Shown one piece after another: positions 56,009-64,000 of a stretch of 64,000 bases of DNA. Within the stretch, counting starts at the first letter, position 1. Each line of letters begins with the position of its first letter. The stretch spans positions 62,001 through 126,000 of the forward strand of contig JANFAH010000081.1 of NCBI GenBank assembly GCA_024663395.1, in the 5' to 3' direction. Both the position numbers and the translations under genes were made by a program. The notes under the pieces were generated by a model, which was not told where the DNA came from, did not search any database, and worked only from the letters and a program-made list of their open reading frames with translations. Origin of the DNA: Pisolithus tinctorius. Its lineage: Eukaryota; Basidiomycota; Agaricomycetes; Boletales; Pisolithaceae.

Positions 56009-57834
56009 TCACGCACGACATCTAACCTCTCCTCCACCCACCATGGCAATCGTCGCACCCAAACACCACCCCAACTCCGTCCCCCCGATCTTCTTCCCCA
56101 GCTGGACCTCTCTACTCTCTGCAAATTCGTATCCAAGCACCAGCAACGCATGCATGAAACTCAAGTCGAGACACCACTCTGGTCTTCCTTCGAGCTCCTC
56201 CATCACGTCCGCGTCGTTACCCCAGTGCTCGCGCCATGAACTAGGTCCCGCACATACTTGCTTTGCGAGCTGAGAGATGACTGAGATGGTGAGAGGGGAC
56301 CGCGAGCCGTCGTCCGACTTCGTGAGAGGAGTGATACGATCGTAGAAGTAGGATAGCAATAGAATATTCCCTGTTGGGAATGCGTCCAGGAGTGATGGCT
56401 GATACACTCCATCGAATGAGCATGGCTTCAGCTCGCACACGCTGCGGGAAATGGGATCAGCCCGGATCGTCAACACAAAATGGAAGGGAAGACGCACGCG
56501 TCCTTGGCCATGACGAGTTCTAGCACCCTGCTGCACGACTCGAATGCGCCGATATCCTCGCCTGCCATAACCACTGTCTTCTTTTGTCCGTTCCCCAGGG
56601 GTATTTCGACTTCCTTCTCCGTTCCGTGTGCCAGGCAAGGATTGGGTATTCTCCGCCCGTTGTCCTCCTCATTATTATCCATGCGTCCCCTTCGGACCGA
56701 ATCCATAAACTCCACCAACTGATGCACGCTCCCTCTCGCGCTCTTCAGTCCATAGCCCAAATACGAGTGCTGATACAACGCCCTCGTTCTTCCCCCAAAC
56801 ACCAACTCATACTTGTGTTCCCCCTCCTTCAACACATTCCTCTGTGCCTCGCCCTCATCGTCATCCAAGTCGGCTCCCCTCTCAGGTTCGAACACGATCT
56901 GCGTCGACCCGCCTCCCAGGTCCAGCACGGCATAGGGGGACACGCCGGCGGGCGAATCAGCTCTGATCGTATCCAACAGATAATTCGCTGTAATCCACGC
57001 ATACACACCCTCGTCTTTCCCATCCATAATCACCACGCCATCCCGTTGGGGAACCACAAACCGGTATCGTCGTTCCAGATGCGTCTGCACAGCCTCTAAG
57101 ATCTCCCCACTCCCCTGAACACCGAGGAGCCTCAGTCCAGCCGTTGCTTTCACAGCAACAGGCGTACAATTCCACAACGATTCTGGGACGATGCGTTCCG
57201 CTTCTTGAAGTAGCACATCAAGACTCTCGGCGGCTGCTTGTGGGTTCCCAGCGTAAGACGACAAACCGGGTTCAATATGCCTGAAAACTTCGTATTCGAA
57301 TGCAGGTGTAGGTCCACAATTGTGAAATTTGTAGATGTGGATACGCGAACCCGTCGACCCGGCATCAATCATGAGTGCGTATTGCACGAGCGGTGACGAG
57401 GTCGAGTGGGGCGTCGTACAATGCACCGTTTTCAATGGGTCGGGATCCGTTTCTGGTGACGTTGGCACGGAAGTTGGGTCTGGTGACGCAGGGAGAGCCG
57501 GGAATTTGGGTGGTGGTGTCGTATGTGTGATGCCGCCGTGGTGCGAGTCGGACGGTGTCTTGGTAGTGTAAACATCTTCTGGGAGGGGCTGAGGAGTCGC
57601 TGGATCTTTGTTGTCGTCCTCGTGTCAACACCAGTCGTATCATACTCAAGTCATCAACTCACCAGCGTAGAGCTCATCTCTAGGGCTAAAGAGCCAAACG
57701 AGAGTAATAAGAACCGTACATCCTAAGACAATCTTCTTCCATTGTATTTTCCTGGTCGTATGAGCAGGGCCTACGCCGCTTTCGAGTCGTTCGTAGTTGT
57801 TCCTTGGCGTTCTGGAGAACGCGGAGGCAGCCAT
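56009..57834 (-). CDS. GDA1: Golgi guanosine diphosphatase (GDA1/CD39 apyrase family)
   Basis: Type II membrane protein: N-terminal cytosolic tail, one membrane helix (KIVLGCTVLITLVWLF), a Pro/Thr-rich stem (exon 2 begins after YAG|), and a luminal apyrase domain. The four apyrase motifs are visible: DAGSTGSR, ATAGLRLL, EGVYAWITANY and DLGGGSTQI. Later come YLGYGLKSARG, a third exon after the intron near 56460-56430 with ELKPCSFDGVYQPSLLDAF, and the end LGWCLGATIAMVGGGEVRCR. It hydrolyses GDP to GMP so that GDP-sugar transport into the Golgi continues. Intact, and about 550 residues long as expected. Start is ATG 57834, the first before the membrane helix. Confidence 0.92.
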
Positions 57835-58366
57835 TGTTCTGTGTCGAGCACGAGGCTCACACCCAAGGTCGACGGAGGTAGCAAGGCCAACTGAACGGTG
57901 TCCACGCGCTATGGCTGTCAAGGTTGCCAACAAGATGCCAAGTCGTCGACAAAAGCACAACTGTTCTCAGAGGTTTTCTCAACACCGCACCATCCTGAGT
58001 GCTTCTGACAGATGTATGTATGACCGTTCACACGTTCACGCTTAGTTTGTTACAACACCAAAACACTCGTTTCATTCATTGGTGTTCTAAATATGCAAAG
58101 ATATAGGGCATAGGACGTGGACGGACGTTCTTAGCTGTACTGCGTATTCGAAGACAAAGCGAGAAGAATGGGGGGTGGGAGATACGACGATGCTCCTGGC
58201 AAGTGAAATAGGAAGTAAATGATGGTGGATGTATTCGTACACGGAGCATCGAAGTGAACGCCGCTTTAGAGAACAATTCACAGCCAAAAAGACGAAAATG
58301 GTATCAAGCTTGTGTGGCATGCAAGAAAAAGGAAGAATGAAATCAGGAGAGCCCAGTCACCCTCGA
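57835..58366. other. Upstream region of GDA1; no gene recognised
   Basis: Short frames only. It holds the GDA1 promoter and the 3' flank of the bZIP gene. Confidence 0.45.
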
Positions 58367-59989
58367 CTATAGGTCAGGACCCAAGTCTGGAACAGAAATG
58401 CCATGACTGAGGAGAAGGGCGCAGTAGGTCTGCGCACGGTTCTTCCAAGTTTCGCTCTCCGCCTTGTATCGTTCAACACTTTCTTCCAACTCCCTCTGAT
58501 ACTCCAACTTGCGTTTCCGACTGCGTCGGGCAGCAATGGTGTTTTGGCGACGCTTAGCCTCGATCGCTTCCTGCTCGGACATCGACGGTCCCACATCTTC
58601 AGGTAGCTGATCTTCTTCGTCTCCGAACGCACCTTGGCGTGAGCGTTTACGAGACCACACCGCAGGGACCGCCTTCCGAGAGGTAGCAGAAGGAGTCAAG
58701 TACTTGCGAGGCTGTGTCGGGGCATCAACGGGAACTAGATCATCTGGTTTGACGTTCTTGCGGGTACCGGTAGCAAGTGTCTTCCGCCTGGCTGGGGCGG
58801 GTTGGTGTATGTTGCTCTCGAACGGTGATGGCATTGGCGAGTCGAGGTAGGGAGTAGCAGGGGAAATTTGATACATAGCCTCGAGGTCGGGCTCCGTGGC
58901 AAGAAGCTCGGAGTATGGCTTCGGCTCTTGATGCATGGCATAGTCTTCGAAGAGAGGAGGAAAGTCTCCGAATGAATCACCAGCGAAGTCCCCAAGCAAC
59001 GGACTTGTGAAAATGTCCGCGTCGAGATCAGTAGAGCCGACAGCAGGAGTAGTGAGCAAGTCATCCGCAGGGGAATCTAGCAGCGGCGAAGTCAGATACT
59101 CGTTCAGGTCATTCGACGCCTGAAGCTCTGGGGTGCCTGACAATTCCGATGCCCCCGTCAGCGAACTAACAAAATGACCGATTCCAGACAACCAACCATT
59201 GAGCGCCTTTATTATTGTCTGGATGGCATCTGCATCCATCACCTCGCAAGAGGGTGGGAGAGGCGCAGTCTCCTTGCGGACACTGGCCGCGCCGTCATCA
59301 TCAGGCTTCTGGGAGAGCATAGCTAAATAATTCGAGCAAAGACTGGAAAAATCTGATGGATATGAAAAATTGTTTTCTGGTGGTACGTTTGATTCTGGGT
59401 CCGTTCTACGTGGAGTAGTGATAGGTGCACGAGGTAGACATTGGGGTATCCCATAGTGAGCGGCGAGATCCGATACATTGTTAAAGACCTGGTTGGAAGA
59501 CGTCCGGGGACGTATAGATGGCTGATTTATCGCAACATTGCGAGCAGACGATCTTGAAAGTGGAGAACTTTCAAGTGGATTGAGTGGAGATGAAGAGGGT
59601 TGACCGTTGTAAGACGATGGACCTGGACGACTCGGAGACGAATCGCTTAGCAGTCGCGCTCGGCGAAAGTCATTTTCGCTGGAATAATATGGATACGATG
59701 TATGTGAAATTGCGGAGTGGGGAAGCGTGTTAGGGCTTGGGTCGGGACCAGGCGACAACGTTGGAAGCCTGGGAGCTCTGGAACCAAGTGGGGGTAGAGT
59801 CAGCGGCGGGTTCACAGGAGATTGACTATCGTGTGTGCCCGTGCGCGGCAAAAGTTCAATGTGACTCGATGAGCACTGATACTGCCGTGACCCCGAGAGA
59901 TGCGCCGATGTTCGTGAGTGCCAAGAAGGCGACGGACGAGACAGATCGGGCGACCCTTGGGGCGACGCAAGATCGATAGGAGATGTCAT
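58367..59989 (-). CDS. Gcn4/Cpc1-type bZIP transcription factor
   Basis: A single exon from ATG 59989 gives 540 residues. The C-terminus has the basic region KRRQNTIAARRSRKRKLEYQ, with the N-x-x-A-A-x-x-S-R DNA-contact signature, followed by a leucine-zipper-like coil (ELEESVERYKAESETWKNRA) and the end SHGISVPDLGPDL. The long N-terminal part is Ser/Pro-rich with acidic-aromatic patches that may activate transcription (DLDADIFTSPLLGDF, DSFGDFPPLFEDYA). This fits the Gcn4/Cpc1 activators of amino-acid biosynthesis. The open frame runs 47 codons upstream of this ATG but without an ATG. Perfect or near-perfect Gcn4 sites lie upstream. Confidence 0.85.
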   Translation of the reverse strand: MTSPIDLASPQGSPDLSRPSPSWHSRTSAHLSGSRQYQCSSSHIELLPRTGTHDSQSPVNPPLTLPPLGSRAPRLPTLSPGPDPSPNTLPHSAISHTSYPYYSSENDFRRARLLSDSSPSRPGPSSYNGQPSSSPLNPLESSPLSRSSARNVAINQPSIRPRTSSNQVFNNVSDLAAHYGIPQCLPRAPITTPRRTDPESNVPPENNFSYPSDFSSLCSNYLAMLSQKPDDDGAASVRKETAPLPPSCEVMDADAIQTIIKALNGWLSGIGHFVSSLTGASELSGTPELQASNDLNEYLTSPLLDSPADDLLTTPAVGSTDLDADIFTSPLLGDFAGDSFGDFPPLFEDYAMHQEPKPYSELLATEPDLEAMYQISPATPYLDSPMPSPFESNIHQPAPARRKTLATGTRKNVKPDDLVPVDAPTQPRKYLTPSATSRKAVPAVWSRKRSRQGAFGDEEDQLPEDVGPSMSEQEAIEAKRRQNTIAARRSRKRKLEYQRELEESVERYKAESETWKNRAQTYCALLLSHGISVPDLGPDL

Positions 59990-60250
59990 TGCTGACAATA
60001 AGTACAACAACGGCGCAAACACGCTCTTTTCGAATTTAGAGGGAATGGATATCGGTTTGCGCACGGTGGTGCCGGGCAGACAGAGCACACGTAGGACACA
60101 ATGAAACAAATGCAAATTGAACGGTGTCACTCACGGATAGCTTTTGTAAGTGGTTGAGATGAGGGCGCCTCAGATGCAGCTCTCCTTGCTGCTCTCAGGT
60201 GCCAGTGAGCTGGTGATAGTCTTGGGACAAGATGAGAGACGGACGAGGGG

Positions 60251-60662
60251 TGACTCGATGCGGGTGCTTTATAGGGTCAAATTTTCACCGCCTTTTTTCA
60301 ATCTCAGACGAGGACAGACACAGCCACCAATGGACTGGCCAGCCAATCAGAAGGCGACTCTGGGGGTATGACTCACACACCCCTTCGCGGAGATTGAAAA
60401 TACGCTGCATCGGCTCCCCCCTGCCGTTGTCGATAGGGGGACGTGTCCCCAGCCCGCCACGCAGCAGCCTGTGCCCGCAAGCTTCAGGCACTGCGGCTCA
60501 GTGTGCAAAGTCAAGGTTTTGTTCCACTGCATTCCGCAATGTACTCGTCGACGGCGACGCGTCACCCTCTGGCATACGTGGAATGTCGCGTTCCAATCCC
60601 ATTGGTCAGCCAATGCCGCCCGGCGTTCAGAGAATCACCGGCGGAGCATATGAGTGAGTCAT
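60251..60662. promoter_or_regulatory. Gcn4-type sites and TATA box upstream of the bZIP gene
   Basis: TGACTC at 60251-60256, TGACTCA at 60369-60375 and TGAGTCA at 60655-60661 match the Gcn4 site. A TATAAAG on the minus strand is at 60267-60273. From there to the start codon no ATG occurs on the minus strand, so no upstream ORF is visible in an unspliced leader of roughly 250 nt. Confidence 0.6.
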
Positions 60663-61219
60663 GCGTCCAAGGCACTGCCTTCCCCCATTTATTCACGAAC
60701 TGCTGTCTGTTCAATGGAATTCTTTGCCGGTCCCTGTTTGTGTTGCCGACTGGTATGGGCTGACGATCTTTCCTAACATAAGTAATAACCGATTCCACAG
60801 CAGCGAAGGCAATGCCCCCTTCCAAAGGACAAGGAAATACTGTGGTAATATCTCCTGGTGATCATCATCCAGGACTCGCCATCGGCCTGGGAACTTCATT
60901 GAAATAAAGATGTGTAATCGTACGAGTTGAAGGTTCATTCCCACTGGCAACAGCATATGTATTTCCCCCGCACCGTCGGGCGTCGGGAACTATCGGTTTC
61001 CAATGCTGTACGCCAATAGCGACACATGAAGGAAATTCTCCATACGATCGCACCCGTGCATTCCTGTCCATGCAACAAGTGTTCCCGGTCCCCGGATGCA
61101 CTTTGGCCACAGCGTAATATGCTGGGGGTATATAAGGGCGATTCTCGTGTCTGCTCCGACTCTGTCATTCAAAGTTCTCCACCCTCTTCAAGCAACTCAA
61201 GTCTCTACCTTCCTACGAC
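60663..61219. promoter_or_regulatory. Upstream region of the first DUF3759 gene with TATA box
   Basis: TATATAA at 61129-61135 lies 85 bp before the start codon, a normal distance for a highly expressed fungal gene. No other gene is supported here. Confidence 0.55.
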
Positions 61220-61870
61220 ATGGGCCACCACCACGAGAGGCACCACCACGAACAGTATCACGAGACACACAGGGGCGCATATGAAGACGTAGGTTTAATA
61301 TACATACATTGACTGAACCCACACTGATCAGTGGCCCCAACAGTTTCATAGAGCCCCTCATGGAGCCAAGCTTTCTCATGAACTGATCGCCGGTGCAGCT
61401 GCCTACGAAGTACGTAATGTATCGCTGGGAACAGGACGCCAGCTGACCAGTATCGACCAATCTAGGCTATGAAAGCTTACAACGATCACGTTGCGAGGAC
61501 AGGACATCCTGCTAGCCATGCCAAGGCCAAAGAAATCATGTGGGTTCTCGTTTATCTTCCATAACATGCGTCCGACATGCCATGCGTGTTTAGTGCAGCC
61601 CTGGCTGGGATGTACGTCGACCGCATGATTGAGACGAAAGGCGTGAGTATTTTTGTCTGCCGACCCCTGGTACCCTTCGACATTCTGTACTGATCCGTCG
61701 ATAATAGCTCGATAAGTATGATGAATACAGGGACAGACGCCGTCTGAAACACCATGGTACGTCTCAGTTCACACGTTTACAGATCACACTTGGCATTGAT
61801 ATGGCTGTGTCTTGATTCCGCAGCTGAGGGCCGTGGACACTCGTTCATCGAGCAGATGTATAGGTATTGA
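61220..61870 (+). CDS. DUF3759 (CipC-like) protein with His-rich N-terminus
   Basis: Six exons (61220-61288, 61332-61409, 61466-61539, 61594-61642, 61708-61756, 61824-61870) give 121 residues. The core is the DUF3759 signature: AKLSHELIAGAAAYEAMKAY, then AKAKEIIAALAGMYVD and ETKGLDKYDEY. The first 17 residues are dominated by His (MGHHHERHHHEQYHE), unlike the tandem copy at 63486. Relatives such as Aspergillus CipC are small cytosolic, stress- or antibiotic-induced proteins of unknown mechanism. TATA box and compact promoter suggest inducible expression. Intact. Confidence 0.88.
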
Positions 61871-63485
61871 GTGTGGATGTGTTGAGCCAACAGACATGTC
61901 ATGGACTTGTGTATGTCGATGACCTTTGTCAGCGGACATTGATGTAGTACCTGTGTATACCCGTTAATATTCCCAAGGACGCTTGGCTTATTTTTCTTGC
62001 GATGGACATATGTGAAATGCACGTTGTGAGGTTCTGTTCCGGGTGACTTAGGGGTAAATATTCCCAAAACGGGCGACCATTCATTCGCTATCAACCAACC
62101 CATGCAACTCTGTCATGTACAGGAGTTTTCTCGTCCAATGTACGAATTCGGGCCATCTCATTGGAACTGCGCTGCCAGAGCGTCCGACGATGACGAATGC
62201 AAACTCGACCCAGGGATTTCAATGTATTCGACCGTCTTCGCACTTCATGCAACAATAGTATACCTGTAAGTAGCACAGTAAAAATCATACGCCTAACGTA
62301 CAGGTCTCTTCCATATGACGACCTTCCCGATACCTGCACTGAAAAAAAATATCAGCAGTGGTCATGACATTGAAAACGCTGCGAACTGACTGCCCCTTCC
62401 CCTAGGTAAGGTCATTCATTGTACTAGCTCCTGTGAGGCCCGTCCAGGGGGTTTCGTTCTACCAGACCCGGCTTCGAAGGTGTGCGACGAGGACCGGTAC
62501 ATAATAGTTGGACCTGGTACCAAACCATATCATTCTACACCGTGATGCAGACTACTCACTCAAAAGTCACGATGCTGGGTTGGCTTTGAGGTGGGATTAT
62601 TGTCCGTTGAATCCGTCCCACTGTACCATATTCCACGCTAAATGACCAATTTGACGAACAACACTGAAAGTCCGATCCTTCTGCATCCTGACAAAATCCG
62701 CTGACCGAAGTCAACTACGAAAGTATGCATTCGCCCATATTTCTTTGCCGCACATACGCTCCCGTCTGCTGCCGTGTCCGTTTCATGAAGGCTATGTCTT
62801 CTCCTGTCCTCTCCCGCCCTTTTTTTAAAAACCTCCTGGCACGGGTGCATTTCTGTCACCCCCCATTGCAACCGCGTTGGTTGATTGCTTCTATTTCCGT
62901 GTCGGTGACACAGCACAGTACACGTGTTTGGAAGCCAATAGGATAGGTGCATTGTATATTGGGATAAGCCCAACAGACGCATAGCCATACCGGGTGCGAT
63001 TCCATGCAGGATAGAATCGCTCGTGTCACAATGGCGTAGCTATCTTATGAGGTTGGTTTTCCCTGTGATCCTCTTATCCAAGCTCCAAAGCATAGAGCTG
63101 AACACGTTTTGTCCGAATCAGGTCTATCGAATGATCAGCTATAGATATCAGCTCCGAACGCGGAGATGGCAAGTCTTTAACGGAGTACCACATCGTGTCA
63201 AAAACTGAATAAACTGCCCCGCATCCTTTTTGTTGCACGCCACAGCACCGCCTGCCAAATCTGCTCCATCAGTTGCATCCAGTGAGCAACGATTACGGGC
63301 ACGTGTGCATCCAAATTCTAGATGGACCGGATGCAAACCTGCCCACAATCCCGGTTAGCGATGTTACCACGGGACGGACTGCGGAAACCGGAAAGATATA
63401 AGAACCCCCTCTGGCCACCAGGGTATCTCCATCGTCCCATCTTGTCTGATTACAACCACATATCTTTTTTACAACTCGATTCAAC
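61871..63485. other. 1.6-kb spacer between DUF3759 genes
   Basis: No gene is supported. A TATAAG at about 63397-63402 lies 85 bp before the second start. Confidence 0.45.
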
Positions 63486-64000
63486 ATGGGCCATCGCGAG
63501 AACGAGGAAGCATACAACGCGGTAGGCATGATCGACCATTGATCGCGGAAACGTACTAATGCGGGGGATCTCTGTTGTGCATTTCGCACATGCAGGTGCA
63601 GAATGCCCCCCATGAAGCCAAGCTTTCTCATGAGCTCATTGCTGGAGCAGCCAGTTTCGCTGTGAGTAATCGAATCGTTTGATCGGGAAGCAGATCGATA
63701 TGATCGTGTGTGCAGGCCATGAAGGCATACAATGACCACCTTGAGAGTCAGGGGAAGCCTGCCAATTATTCCTTGGCCAAAGAATTGCTGTGTGTCTCTC
63801 CGATCCCTTGGTTTTACATTGCTAATGCTTTGTACAACTTGTAGTGCTGGATTCGCAGGAGTCGCTGTTGACCGTTTAGTCGAGACTAAGGGCGTGAGTA
63901 TTCCATGCCATTGTTGCAATTCTTGGCTGTCTTGCTGGCTGTCCGCGTGTTTACCTTGGCCATGATCCATATCACCAAAGCCTACCAGGTTGCTAACAAT
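63486..64000 (+). CDS. Second DUF3759 (CipC-like) gene, cut by the window end
   Basis: Exons 63486-63521, 63596-63661, 63716-63789 and 63845-63893 are visible: MGHRENEEAYNA, then AKLSHELIAGAASFAAMKAY, NYSLAKELLAGFAGVAVD and ETKG. After that a GTGAGT donor opens an intron that runs to the window end. Intron positions match the upstream paralogue exactly, so the pair arose by tandem duplication. The His-rich start is absent. Confidence 0.85.

Noticed and set aside
1..64000. CRISPR arrays, rRNA genes, telomeric repeats
   Set aside because: None seen; short direct repeats present are few and irregular, and the genome is eukaryotic.

Overview
The window looks like nuclear DNA of a mushroom-forming basidiomycete (Agaricomycetes). 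Genes are cut by many introns of about 45-65 nt. The gene content includes families that are expanded in that class: TPR-CHAT, BTB, XPG-like nucleases, DUF3759, rve-type DDE transposases, and a zinc-finger transposase-like family. There are no operons or bacterial-type signals. All reading is by eye; family calls rest on remembered motifs, not on database searches.

Layout. 1-2161: 3' end of a Ty3/gypsy retroelement with its 3' LTR. 3254-5795: an intact MFS transporter on the minus strand. 8064-13488: a decayed accessory block with a tyrosine recombinase, a PCL-type cyclin remnant and an XPG-type nuclease. 13606-16056: a 2.45-kb palindrome with nearly identical outer arms and internal ~130-137-bp repeats. 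16324-23893: a complete-looking 7.57-kb DNA transposon with 255-bp terminal inverted repeats that read identically and a GTGACC target-site duplication. It carries an IS3-like (rve) DDE transposase plus a BTB/POZ gene, a PD-(D/E)XK-like gene and a Cys-rich gene. It sits inside a SAP-domain gene, now in two parts (24424-23894 and 16323-16057). 25989-32381: a second mobile-type unit with a zinc-finger transposase-like gene and a companion gene.

From about 32.7 kb the window is mostly ordinary euchromatin. It holds a small conserved protein, a BBC1-like actin-patch protein, RNA polymerase III subunit C11 (with a 7-nt micro-exon), three tandem paralogues of a secreted protein, a TPR-CHAT gene interrupted by one in-frame stop, eIF3i and EBP2 sharing a 131-bp divergent promoter, Golgi GDPase (GDA1), a Gcn4-type bZIP factor, and two tandem DUF3759 (CipC-like) genes, the second cut by the window end.

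Taken together, the left half is a repeat-rich island in which several genes carry single nonsense codons or small indels. Three of the nonsense codons are TGA where CGA is plausible, as expected from deamination of methylated CpG. The IS3-like element appears young by contrast: identical ends, clear target-site duplication and open transposase frame. The right half is a housekeeping neighbourhood, with local duplication only in the secreted-protein and DUF3759 families.
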